64,000 nt of DNA. Origin: Pseudanabaena sp. FACHB-2040 (GTDB lineage: Bacteria; Cyanobacteriota; Cyanobacteriia; Phormidesmidales; Phormidesmidaceae). A model generated the notes under the pieces. The model ran no database searches, had not been told where the DNA came from, and saw only the letters and a list, made by a program, of their open reading frames with translations. Made by a program: the position numbers and the translations under genes. Location of the stretch: positions 424,228 to 488,227 of the forward strand of contig NZ_JACJQO010000019.1 in the NCBI RefSeq assembly GCF_014696715.1, in the 5' to 3' direction. This document shows, piece by piece, positions 44,655-53,350 of this stretch. Position 1 is the stretch's first letter; the number at the start of each line of letters is the position of its first letter.

Positions 44655-46697
44655 ATGCTCTCTGAGTCGAAAGTGAATATTCTGCTGGTGGACGATCAGC
44701 CGGAGAATCTGCTGGCGCTGGAAGCGATTCTGGAGGATTTGGGCCAAAATTTAGTGCGGGCAATGTCTGGAGAAGCCGCCCTCCGCCACCTGCTCCACCA
44801 AGACTTTGCCGTCATCCTGCTAGACGTGCAGATGCCCAATATGGACGGCTTTGAGGTAGCCTCACTGATCCGCAGCCGAGAGCGATCGCGCGAAACGCCG
44901 ATTATTTTTCTCACCGCCTTCAGCACCACCGAACAATTTATGTTTCGCGGCTATGCCCTGGGAGCCGTCGATTATCTCATCAAGCCAATTGCCACCAACG
45001 TTTTGAAATCTAAGGTGGCGGTTTTTATTGAGCTGTTTAGAAAAACCGAGGCTCTGCGGCAGCAAACGGCAGCCCTACAGCAGCAGACCGCCCAGCTAGA
45101 AACCATCAACACAGAGCTGCAGATGAGTGAAGAGCGGTTTCGCTCCCTCAGCACTTGCTCTCCGGTGGGCGTCTTTGTCACCGAGACGAGCGGCCGATGC
45201 GTTTACACAAACCCACGCTTTCAGGCCCTCTGCGGCCTCGCCGAGGAAGCCTGTCAAAATTGGCTCCAGGCAGTTCACGCAGACGATCAGCCAGAGGCTG
45301 CAGCAACCTGGTCTGACTATCTGCAGGGAGGGCAGGAGTATTCGCTGGAATTTAGACTGTCCACTCCAGCGGCGGCTCCTCTTTGGGGCCATATCCGGGC
45401 AGCTCGGATGTTGTCGGATCAGGGCAAGTTTTTGGGCCATGTAGGCACGATTGAAGATATTACCGAGCGCAAGCAGGCCGAAGCTGCCAATGCCCGCATC
45501 ATTCGAGAGCAGGCGGCGCGTGAAGAAGCCGAAGCCGCTAACCGAATGAAGGACGAGTTTATTGCCATCTTGTCCCACGAACTGCGAACTCCGCTCAACG
45601 CCATTCTGGGCTGGACTCACCTCATCAGATCGCGGCCGTGCAATGAGAGCACCCTGGCCAATGCCCTAGAGATCATTGAGCGCAACGCTCATTCCCAAGC
45701 CAAACTGATTGAAGATATTCTAGATGTTTCGCAAATCGTGCGGGGTAAGCTCCAGCTAGAGCGTCATCCAGTCGATCTGGCTGCCGTTGCCAATGCGGCT
45801 CTAGACACGGTACGTTCCCTGGCTGAAGCGAAAGGGATCACGCTGGTGCTCCAATTCGACCCCAATTGCGGCTTAGAAGTGGTGGGCGATGCCATGCGGC
45901 TGCAGCAGGTGATCTGGAATCTGCTGACCAACGCCGTCAAGTTTACGCCTGAGCAAGGCCGCATTGAGGTTCATGTGTCAGCTGTTGAAGCGGCTGCAGA
46001 TTCAGAGGCCGACCAGACCCCCCAGCAGTGGGCGCAGGTTCAGGTGATCGACACCGGCATCGGCATCGAACCTGAGTTCTTACCCTACGTCTTCGAGCGC
46101 TTCCGCCAGGCCGACAGCACCACCACCCGTAGTCACGGTGGCCTCGGCCTGGGCCTAGCCATTGTTCGCCATCTGGTCGAGCAGCACCAGGGCGCAATTC
46201 AGGCAGACAGCCCAGGGCGCAACCAGGGATCTACTTTCACGGTCAGGCTGCCGCTACAGCTGGGACAGTCTCCTGCCCAACCCAGCCGCCCCAGCACCGT
46301 CACTCCGGCTACAACCTCTTTAGAGGGCGTGCAGGTGCTAGTCGTAGATGATGATGCCGATACCCTAGCTTTTCTGAGCTGCCTACTGCGAACAGAAGGA
46401 GCCCAGGTAACTGCTGCTGCTTCAGCCATTGAAGCGCTAGAGATTCTTAATTCTGAAACTCCCGCTGTGCTCCTGTGCGATATCAGCATGCCCGATATGG
46501 ACGGCTACACCCTGATGCACAAACTGAGAACTCAAATGAGCGACCCCCAGGCCCAGATCCCTGCGATCGCACTAACTGCCCATGCCCGCCTGTCTGATCA
46601 ACAGCAGGCCCTCGCTGCCGGATTTCAGAGGCACTTGGCTAAGCCAATTGAGCCTCGTATGTTGGTTCAGGCGATTACTCAGGTAATGAGGCCTTAG
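44655..46697 (+). CDS. Hybrid histidine kinase (receiver-PAS-HisKA-HATPase-receiver)
   Basis: The 680-residue soluble protein begins with a receiver (ILLVDDQPENLLALEAILED, Asp57). A coiled coil leads to a PAS/PAC domain (about 150-275, ending HVGTIEDITERKQAE). HisKA has His308 in SHELRTPLNAILGW; HATPase has NLLTNAVKFTP, DTGIGIEP and LGLGLAIV. A C-terminal receiver carries Asp609 (LCDISMPDMDGY). It has no membrane segment, so it probably receives its signal through its own receiver or PAS domain, perhaps from the first kinase of the operon. ATG 44655 has GGAAGG nearby. Confidence 0.92.
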   Translation: MLSESKVNILLVDDQPENLLALEAILEDLGQNLVRAMSGEAALRHLLHQDFAVILLDVQMPNMDGFEVASLIRSRERSRETPIIFLTAFSTTEQFMFRGYALGAVDYLIKPIATNVLKSKVAVFIELFRKTEALRQQTAALQQQTAQLETINTELQMSEERFRSLSTCSPVGVFVTETSGRCVYTNPRFQALCGLAEEACQNWLQAVHADDQPEAAATWSDYLQGGQEYSLEFRLSTPAAAPLWGHIRAARMLSDQGKFLGHVGTIEDITERKQAEAANARIIREQAAREEAEAANRMKDEFIAILSHELRTPLNAILGWTHLIRSRPCNESTLANALEIIERNAHSQAKLIEDILDVSQIVRGKLQLERHPVDLAAVANAALDTVRSLAEAKGITLVLQFDPNCGLEVVGDAMRLQQVIWNLLTNAVKFTPEQGRIEVHVSAVEAAADSEADQTPQQWAQVQVIDTGIGIEPEFLPYVFERFRQADSTTTRSHGGLGLGLAIVRHLVEQHQGAIQADSPGRNQGSTFTVRLPLQLGQSPAQPSRPSTVTPATTSLEGVQVLVVDDDADTLAFLSCLLRTEGAQVTAAASAIEALEILNSETPAVLLCDISMPDMDGYTLMHKLRTQMSDPQAQIPAIALTAHARLSDQQQALAAGFQRHLAKPIEPRMLVQAITQVMRP

Positions 46698-46760
46698 GGA
46701 GGGTAGAAGAGGGCAAAGAGGAGAAGGCAGAGGACAGGGTGACCAGTTAACGATGTTCTA
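46698..46760. repeat. Purine-rich intergenic tract
   Basis: Immediately after the kinase stop the plus strand is almost pure A/G for about 45 bases, made of GAGG, GAAG and GGCA variants. Similar purine-rich blocks occur at 51615-51650, 54475-54560 and 58205-58258. I see no coding potential or terminator in it. Confidence 0.5.
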
Positions 46761-46842
46761 AGCATTTCAATTAAGGCTGGGATGACCGCGTAAGCTAAAC
46801 ATGAAGGGGTTAACCGTTTCTTAACCCTGATTGAGGTGCGAG

Positions 46843-48552
46843 GTGAAGGTCATCAACGCGTATTCCAATATTTTTCGATTCATGCCGGGACTGCGGCCGC
46901 TGCTGCACTACAAGCCAGCCTGGCTGCGAGGAGATATTCTAGCGGGCGTAACGGTAGCCGCCTACTTGATTCCCCAGTGTATGGCCTATGGAGAGCTAGC
47001 GGGGGTCGGGCCGGTAGCAGGGCTGTGGGCAATTTTGCCGCCGATGGTGGTGTACGGGCTGCTGGGCTCGTCGCCCCAGCTCTCGGTCGGCCCAGAATCA
47101 ACAACGGCGGTGATGACGGCGGCGGCAGTGGCTCCTTTGGCGGCGGCGGGGGGAAGCTACAGTGCGATCGCAGCTCTCCTAGCTATTTTGGTCGGGCTGG
47201 TCTGCTTAGTAGGCTATGTGGCTCGTTTAGGCTTTTTAGCCAACCTGCTTTCCAAACCGATTTTGATCGGCTACATGGCCGGGGTAGCGCTGATCATGAT
47301 CGCCAGTCAGCTGGGCAAAATCAGCGGCATCGATATTGAGGCCGATTCAGTCCTAGGTCAGGTCGGTGAGTTTTTGCAGAAAACTGACCAGATGCACTGG
47401 CCCACCTTCCTGCTGGCCGCTCTGGTGCTGACCTTCCTGCTGGTGGTGCAGCGTCGCTTTCCCACGGCTCCTGGCCCGTTGTTGGCAGTACTGCTGGCAA
47501 CCCTAGCCGTTGCCGTTCTGCGGTTAGATCAGCAGGGAGTAGCCGTAGTCGGCCCCATCCCGGCAGGTCTACCCCAATTTGCCTTGCCTCAGTTTGCAGG
47601 CTTAGACCTGCTGCCGCTGCTAGGGTCTGCTGTGGGCATAGCCGTCGTAGGATACTCCGATAACGTGCTAACAGCACGCGCCTTTGCCGCCCGCAACCAG
47701 TACAAAATTGATGCCAATCAGGAGCTGTTGGCTCTCGGTGCCGCCAACTTCAGCAATGGTTTAATGCAGGGGTTTCCGATCAGCAGCAGCGGCAGTCGCA
47801 CCGTGATCGGCGATTCTTTGGGTAGCAAAACCCAACTCTTTTCGGGAGTGGCGATGGGGGTTGTCATTCTGGTGCTACTGTTTCTGCGGCCTGTTCTAGC
47901 CCTGTTTCCGGGTGCAGCGCTGGGCGGCATCGTGATTTTTGCTGCTCTCAAGCTGATCGATGTGGTTGAGTTTCAGCGCCTACAACGATTCCGTCGCACC
48001 GAGCTGGGGCTGGCCCTAATCACCACCGTTGGGGTTTTGATGACAGACTTGTTGGTAGGAGTTGCGATCGCAGTCAGCCTGTCGGTGATCGACCTGTTTG
48101 CCCGAGTCGCCCGTCCCCACGATGCTGTCTTGGGCACTGTGCCAGGGCTGCCGGGGCTACACGATATCGACGACTGGCCCGAAACTTCAACCATTCCGGG
48201 CCTGGTCCTGTACCGCTACGATGCACCGCTGTGCTTTGCCAATGTCGAGAACTTCAAGCGCCGAGCCTGGCTGGCAATTGAGGCCGAAACCATTCCAGTA
48301 GCCTGGTTTGTGCTCGATACCGAAGCGATTCCTGAAATCGATATCACGGCTCTAGACACGCTGGAGGAGTTTAGCCGGGAACTGAGAACCAGCAGCATTA
48401 CCTTCGCGATGGCACGGGTCAAGCAAGATCTCTACGCACAGCTCAAGCGCTCAGGGTTGCTAAATCAAATTGGCTCAGAGCACATTTTCCTCACCCTACA
48501 CACAGCTATTGAGGGGTTCGCAGCCCAGGCTCAGCCACCTCAGCTGAAGTAG
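46843..48552 (+). CDS. SulP-family anion transporter with STAS domain
   Basis: The 569-residue protein has about ten to fourteen membrane segments and the SulP signature AGVTVAAYLIPQCMAYGELA near the N terminus, with SSPQLSVGPESTTAV. A C-terminal STAS domain (about 440-560) contains WFVLDTEAIPEIDITALDTL. The family moves sulfate, bicarbonate or other anions. It is not close in sequence to my memory of BicA, so I leave the substrate open. GTG 46843 with GAGG upstream is the best start; a TTG at 46831 and internal ATG are alternatives. Its last 47 bases overlap the convergent lipase-like gene. Confidence 0.88.
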   Translation: MKVINAYSNIFRFMPGLRPLLHYKPAWLRGDILAGVTVAAYLIPQCMAYGELAGVGPVAGLWAILPPMVVYGLLGSSPQLSVGPESTTAVMTAAAVAPLAAAGGSYSAIAALLAILVGLVCLVGYVARLGFLANLLSKPILIGYMAGVALIMIASQLGKISGIDIEADSVLGQVGEFLQKTDQMHWPTFLLAALVLTFLLVVQRRFPTAPGPLLAVLLATLAVAVLRLDQQGVAVVGPIPAGLPQFALPQFAGLDLLPLLGSAVGIAVVGYSDNVLTARAFAARNQYKIDANQELLALGAANFSNGLMQGFPISSSGSRTVIGDSLGSKTQLFSGVAMGVVILVLLFLRPVLALFPGAALGGIVIFAALKLIDVVEFQRLQRFRRTELGLALITTVGVLMTDLLVGVAIAVSLSVIDLFARVARPHDAVLGTVPGLPGLHDIDDWPETSTIPGLVLYRYDAPLCFANVENFKRRAWLAIEAETIPVAWFVLDTEAIPEIDITALDTLEEFSRELRTSSITFAMARVKQDLYAQLKRSGLLNQIGSEHIFLTLHTAIEGFAAQAQPPQLK

Positions 48553-49174
48553 CAACCACTGGAATCGCAGTTGTCAATGCCTGCACCACCGCATCTTGAA
48601 CTGCCGGGTCATTCATCATAAAAGTATGCCAAACGGGCAGCTGCAGTATGCGATCGCACGGCCCCAGTTGCGTCTCACTCAGCGCCACAATACCGTCATT
48701 GATCTCATCGCCAAAGGGACTCCAACTACCACGCGGCCCCACTGTACCCGCGATGATAGTGTAGGGGCAGAGCAGCAGCGGCAGCTTCTGATAAAAATCT
48801 GGACAGGTCAAATTAAAGCCACACTGGCCGGTAAACCAGCGAAAGGGCAGTACTTGCCAAGCGTGTAGCGCCAGCCGGGGCGGCTGATTCGGCGTACCCA
48901 GCATGATTACGTGCTGAGGGCAGTCGCTGGCCCTGCCTCCCAGCGCAGCCCGAATCATCAGCCCCCCCAGAGAGTGAACCACCACCGCATAGGGGCCTTG
49001 GGCCGACAGAACCTGCAGCCGCCGCTGCAGCCGCTCAACAATCTGATCAAAAGACTCAGCGAAGGCAAAGTAGCCAAAGTGCTCAGACGTAAACCCAGCC
49101 TGGAAAAGCCGCCGCTCCAGACCCATAAGAGAGAGTGAAGTGCGAGCCATGCCGTGAATCAGCAGTACCTTCAT
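48506..49174 (-). CDS. Lipase-like alpha/beta hydrolase
   Basis: The 222-residue protein has the lipase pattern: VLLIHGMARTSLSLMGLERR at the N terminus, nucleophile serine in VVVHSLGGLMIRAAL, MLGTPNQPPRLALHAW and the terminal WHTFMMNDPAVQDAV with the likely catalytic histidine. No signal peptide is apparent. It resembles triacylglycerol-lipase-like or PGAP1-like hydrolases; substrate unknown. Its C-terminal 16 codons overlap the end of sulP on the opposite strand. Confidence 0.82.
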   Translation of the reverse strand: MKVLLIHGMARTSLSLMGLERRLFQAGFTSEHFGYFAFAESFDQIVERLQRRLQVLSAQGPYAVVVHSLGGLMIRAALGGRASDCPQHVIMLGTPNQPPRLALHAWQVLPFRWFTGQCGFNLTCPDFYQKLPLLLCPYTIIAGTVGPRGSWSPFGDEINDGIVALSETQLGPCDRILQLPVWHTFMMNDPAVQDAVVQALTTAIPVVATSAEVAEPGLRTPQ

Positions 49175-49342
49175 GATCAGAAACGGCAGATGAGCGTTGA
49201 ATTTCCCTCAGGCTATGACCAAAGCCCTGATACAGCCTAGGATAAACAGTTTTGTAGAATAGGCAAACCAAAGCGTGCCCATCAAAGCACTTGTGCTCTT
49301 ACTATTTAGCCTAAATGTCTTTAGTAATTCACAACAGCTACC

Positions 49343-51487
49343 TCAGGTCCAGCCCACCGCCGCAGTGCTGACCACCCGCTTCAGGTTAGGTGTAAGTTCC
49401 ACAGTATAGGCAAAGGGTGAACTCCCTGGCGTTACCTGGGTCATTGCCTGCCCATTAGGGCGACGCGGCGCGAAGAAAGACTGAGCGCTCACAACCAGAT
49501 TGCCGCTGTTGTTGACAGCCAGCCCGGTAATGCTGAGGCTATTGCTGTTGCCGTTGCTCAGCACTGCCGACAGGTAAACGGCATCTAGCAACTGCCCCGT
49601 CGCCAAATCAATTCGGCCTAACACAGCAACCTTAGGTCCACCCCCCTGACCATAGCTTCTTAGCCAAGCCTGCTCAGCACTGGCACTGGCTCGGCGGAAG
49701 TCTTGATTGGCAGTGCCCTGAGTACCATCTACGCTGAAGATGCCGTACAGGTCATTACCGCTCCAGGCTAGCCCCAACCCGCGCCCATCTGCCCCGGTCA
49801 TTTCGTAGTCTGTTCGTACCCAGTTATTCAGTGAGTTAGCGCTGTCAAAGCTGGCAATAATGGGGTTCTGGTTGATACTGCTGACCTGATTCGTCCCGAT
49901 ATAGACCGTGCGACTCCCCAGGGTGATGCGGGCAGCTCCACTGGCGGCAATCTGCGCCTCACTAGAGGCCGGCGTAAACTTCTCTACGCTGTCCACAATC
50001 GAGGTCAACACATTTACTCCGGGCTGAGTCGGCAAGCCTGGACTGGTTGGCGTACCCGGCGTACCCGGTACAGACGGAACTTCAACCGGCAACTCCAAAA
50101 CTGCACCCGGCCAAGTCGGGGCTTCCAGCAGGTTCGAGACAGACTCGACTCGCCCGGTCGCCCCCTCGATTCTAAAAATCACGTCGTTGTAATCCCCATC
50201 AGAGCGCTGGTCAAAGCGCAAATCTTCAAGTGCGTAGACCCCCCCGGTTGAACTGCCAGAGAGCTGCCCCATCTGAACATGGCCACGGGGGTTAGCGGCT
50301 GATACAGAGAATAGAGGCCTCAGGCTGCCCTCGGCTGATGGTCTTTGCCGCACCATCTCAACAGTGCCATTGGGAACGAGCATAACGGCAATGCGATCGC
50401 TGGCCTGCATAGAGAAGACCCGAGTACTCCCAGTGTCCCCAACGCTAGAGATCTCTCCCTCCGACTGGCTGCTGAGCACTGCGCCCTGATCTCGTTCAGA
50501 AATCACCACATGGCCCTGCTGGGAGCCGCTCAGCGCCCGGCGGGCTGCCTCTTGAATAAAGGCTTGGGAGCCAGGCTGCAGATTTTCCATGCCGGTTAGG
50601 CTAAACAGCGCCACTTGGCCAGAGTAGGAGCCGCCGTCATACACATATTGCACGGTTACTTGGCCTGAGGCCCCGACCGTCAGTACCCCATCTTCTAGCG
50701 AGGCCTGTTCCACAGCGAAGGTCTGTCCCTGCCAGGTCAACCCTGCCGTGTCGTCTTCTGCCTTGAGAGCAGCCCAGATCTCCGGGCTGAGTTGCTGCTG
50801 CACCAGAGCAGCAAACATCGCCCCCTCATCACCGGGCGAATCCACCCAGTTGAGCTGAGCATCGATGAAATGGCCCAGTTCCTCCAGCAGCACAGCTGTC
50901 AGCTCATCGGCTTTAGCGGGCTGTAATAGCTCTTCTGCTAAAAATAGGCGGTTGTGGGCTGCGGCAAACGCACCTTTCGCCTGCAGGCTAGCTAAGGGAA
51001 CTAGCTCGATCTGAGGCCGAGCCTGCCCCGAAATAATGCCCTCTATTAGCTGCTCTGCCTGACCTAGATGCCAGCTTTCTCCAAACACTTGCCGCATATC
51101 CAGCGACCAGTTGGCCCGCTGCCGCCAGTCGCTCAGGTGCGACTTTACTTCTTCCCAAATCGGCTTTAGGTCATCGCCTTCTGTAAATACCAGCAGGTCG
51201 TCTGGCTCGGTAGCCAGCAGGCCCTTTTGAGCTAGCGGCCATTCCTGCCAGCCATCTTGATCTCTAAGAGTAGAGGATATAGACAGGCCAATGGACTGAG
51301 AACTCCCTGCTCTCCCTGCTGCACCCAGGTACTCCGAAAGCACTGCTAGGGGCATTGCAGTGATTGAGTCGCCGGTCGTGTGGGGTAAAGTTTGGCCCGG
51401 CTCCTCAGCAGCAAGATCGGCTAAAACAGTCTCACTACTGGGGGCAGCAAATGGCCTGAGCGCTATCCCAGAAAATTCGTTCGGCAT
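49343..51487 (-). CDS. DUF4114 domain protein, probable surface or secreted protein
   Basis: The 714-residue protein has several regions. Residues 110-280 are helical, with LLEELGHFIDAQLN, a segment often seen in large cyanobacterial exoproteins. A DUF4114 domain follows (about 290-460), with the calcium-site-like motif RFDQRSDGDYNDVIFRI. A Pro/Gly/Thr linker (residues 478-496, GTPGTPTSPG) leads to a 200-residue beta-rich tail with repeated Asn/Ser-rich strands, perhaps a partial propeller. No classical signal peptide is seen; such proteins often leave by type I secretion. Function unknown; adhesion or matrix is a guess. Its codons and low-complexity linker set it apart from the housekeeping genes around it. 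Confidence 0.75.
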   Translation of the reverse strand: MPNEFSGIALRPFAAPSSETVLADLAAEEPGQTLPHTTGDSITAMPLAVLSEYLGAAGRAGSSQSIGLSISSTLRDQDGWQEWPLAQKGLLATEPDDLLVFTEGDDLKPIWEEVKSHLSDWRQRANWSLDMRQVFGESWHLGQAEQLIEGIISGQARPQIELVPLASLQAKGAFAAAHNRLFLAEELLQPAKADELTAVLLEELGHFIDAQLNWVDSPGDEGAMFAALVQQQLSPEIWAALKAEDDTAGLTWQGQTFAVEQASLEDGVLTVGASGQVTVQYVYDGGSYSGQVALFSLTGMENLQPGSQAFIQEAARRALSGSQQGHVVISERDQGAVLSSQSEGEISSVGDTGSTRVFSMQASDRIAVMLVPNGTVEMVRQRPSAEGSLRPLFSVSAANPRGHVQMGQLSGSSTGGVYALEDLRFDQRSDGDYNDVIFRIEGATGRVESVSNLLEAPTWPGAVLELPVEVPSVPGTPGTPTSPGLPTQPGVNVLTSIVDSVEKFTPASSEAQIAASGAARITLGSRTVYIGTNQVSSINQNPIIASFDSANSLNNWVRTDYEMTGADGRGLGLAWSGNDLYGIFSVDGTQGTANQDFRRASASAEQAWLRSYGQGGGPKVAVLGRIDLATGQLLDAVYLSAVLSNGNSNSLSITGLAVNNSGNLVVSAQSFFAPRRPNGQAMTQVTPGSSPFAYTVELTPNLKRVVSTAAVGWT

Positions 51488-51869
51488 TATAGTGCGCCTC
51501 CTATTTAACTGGCGTCAATTGGGTGAGGTCGGTAGAGGCACACCCAGCAGCAGTTTGAGTTTTCCTAAAAGATTGCTAACCGTTGACCATGCTTGAGCAT
51601 TCAGGTTGACGGGCAGAGATTCAAGGGGCTAGGAGAACTAGGGGGCTATTACGCTTGATCAAAGAGCAGCTATCACCAGCGTCTTTAGAGTAAAGCCGTT
51701 TGGCGGAGCGCAGACTCCTTCTGAATATGCCCTGTTTCAGCCTGAAGTCACAGGGGCCCGAAGCCCTCTTCATACGAATTAAAGCAACGAGGACGAGTCC
51801 CAACGCAAGGTCTAGCTGCTTGGCAAACCAGCCAGCCTCAAGGGGGTTTCGTTGGAACGTCTTTAGGGT
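51488..51869. other. Intergenic region between DUF4114 and DUF3891 genes
   Basis: About 380 bases. It holds a purine-rich stretch (51615-51650, with GAACTAGGGGGCTA) that resembles the tract at 54510-54540. A possible 60-codon minus-strand frame (51621-51803) has no recognisable product and I do not call it. No terminator or tRNA is evident. Confidence 0.4.
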
Positions 51870-52607
51870 CTAAGCCGCAGCTGTCGGCTCAAAAGTCCAG
51901 GTCAGGAGTTTTCGAGGGGCCTGCTTTAGGGCCTGCCGCAGTTCATCGTTGCTTTCGAATTTAAGCTGACTGAGGCAGCTGGCTTCTACGTTAACTGTGA
52001 TCTTTTCCTCGTTAAAGGGCCAGGGCGTAACGCCAACGCTGCCATTCTCTAGCTGCGAAACGTAGTAGTGTTTCCCGTCGGGGCCAATCTGCACCTCTAA
52101 CTGCCGCCCTGCCTCTGGCACCTGCTGCTGGCAGAGAATGAGTGACAAGCGATCGCACCAGCGCATGAAGTAGTAGGCCGACTCTACCGCTTTTTCACTT
52201 ACCCCCAGTTCCTCTCGCCACTGAGCCTGCTGCTGCTGCTGCTGGTCAAGAAATTTCGCCAGATCCTTGTCCTGATCGCGCCTGCCCTCATTGAGAAAGC
52301 TGAGGTGCATGGAGGTGAGCAGCGCTACCCAGCGACCTCGATACAGCGCATTCTCGGCATGGCGCTGCATCTTCTCAAGGCCAATTTCCCGCTCCAGTGT
52401 GAAGTCTAGAGGGGCCCCAGCTGTGGTGAGCTGGTCTTCTTCCCACTCTTTTTCTAGGTCGTCGTGATGAGAAATGGCGGCCAGGGTTTCATAAATGCGT
52501 TGAGGCGTCTTGCTGCGATCCCAGTTTCCGGCGATCTGGGCAGCAAGCAGAGCATGGGCACGGTGATAGATAATCTCCCAGCCCTCATCCTGAAGGTTAA
52601 CGATCAT
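51870..52607 (-). CDS. DUF3891 family protein
   Basis: The 245-residue protein matches DUF3891: MIVNLQDEGWEIIYHRAHALLAAQIAGNW, ISHHDDLEKEW, TSMHLSFL and RWCDRLSLILCQQ. The paired histidines and aspartates (HHDD, HLS, CDRLS) on helices look like a metal-binding, HD-domain-like arrangement, but no function is known to me. Its start overlaps the end of the GAF-domain gene by 11 bases, so the two are translationally coupled and probably act together. Confidence 0.82.
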   Translation of the reverse strand: MIVNLQDEGWEIIYHRAHALLAAQIAGNWDRSKTPQRIYETLAAISHHDDLEKEWEEDQLTTAGAPLDFTLEREIGLEKMQRHAENALYRGRWVALLTSMHLSFLNEGRRDQDKDLAKFLDQQQQQQAQWREELGVSEKAVESAYYFMRWCDRLSLILCQQQVPEAGRQLEVQIGPDGKHYYVSQLENGSVGVTPWPFNEEKITVNVEASCLSQLKFESNDELRQALKQAPRKLLTWTFEPTAAA

Positions 52608-53160
52608 AAGAAGTTTTTTCGGAATAGTTGGGGTTAAAATGCTCGCTCACATAGGCGATCGCAACAGGCGTCAGACGGGTAACGACTTCGTCGATCAGTG
52701 CCCGTTCAGCCTGGTTCCAGACTCGAGGCCGACCAAAGATCGCTGGCTGCAAAACGCCCCACAGTTCACCGTCTTGGCACAGGTGCGCGTGGATCAAGGC
52801 ACGATGGCCAAAGGTTTTTGCCTCAAAGGCCCGGTTTAAGACTTCGGGGCTGGCCGTCTCCACATCTTCTATAAAAATGGAGGGTTCTGCCCTGACTGCC
52901 GCCGCAAACATGGGGTCTTCTTCTACCAGTGAGGGTGGCTCCGGCTTCCAGTCTGGGTCGTACACTTCCGGAATTTCCTCACTGCGCCGCCAGCAAAAAG
53001 GCACTCGCCCAATGCGGTGCTGAGGCGATCGCAAGTAGAGAAAGGTGCGATCGCAGTCTAACCGCTCACCTAAGGCAGGCATTAGCGCCGTAAAGACGGC
53101 ATGAGGAGTATCTTTAGCGCAGATAGGGTTCAAAAACCCGGCTGCATCGAGAAAGATCAT
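52597..53160 (-). CDS. GAF-domain protein
   Basis: The 187-residue protein is a lone GAF domain: FTALMPALGERLDCDRTFLYLR, ALIHAHLCQDGELWGVLQPAI and WNQAERALIDEVVTRLTPVAIAY. The Cys/His in AHLCQDG lies away from a typical bilin-binding site, so I do not claim a phytochrome chromophore. It has no output domain and presumably works with the DUF3891 protein, whose ATG overlaps its last codons. It reads leftward; nothing but a 190-base spacer separates it from the DUF4268 gene. Confidence 0.8.
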   Translation of the reverse strand: MIFLDAAGFLNPICAKDTPHAVFTALMPALGERLDCDRTFLYLRSPQHRIGRVPFCWRRSEEIPEVYDPDWKPEPPSLVEEDPMFAAAVRAEPSIFIEDVETASPEVLNRAFEAKTFGHRALIHAHLCQDGELWGVLQPAIFGRPRVWNQAERALIDEVVTRLTPVAIAYVSEHFNPNYSEKTSYDR

Positions 53161-53350
53161 AAATAATGAGGCAATCTAGCCAAATGCGGGCCCGACCCTC
53201 TCATCGTAAAGATTCTTAATGGTAAAATGCATCACACTCTAGACAGAGCCCCAACCTGGCAGGCCAGCTCAGGGTTAGACCTTGTCCATGCAAACGGGGT
53301 ACTGTGAACAATACTGATTCGGGTATTGCAAGCACTACAGCAGCGGGCCA

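Noticed and set aside
51621..51803. 60-codon minus-strand frame in a spacer
   Set aside because: No recognisable domain, no ribosome-binding site, and it overlaps a purine-rich tract.
52597..53160. Bilin-binding phytochrome-type GAF
   Set aside because: The cysteine in AHLCQDG is not in the usual chromophore context and no PHY or kinase domain is attached.
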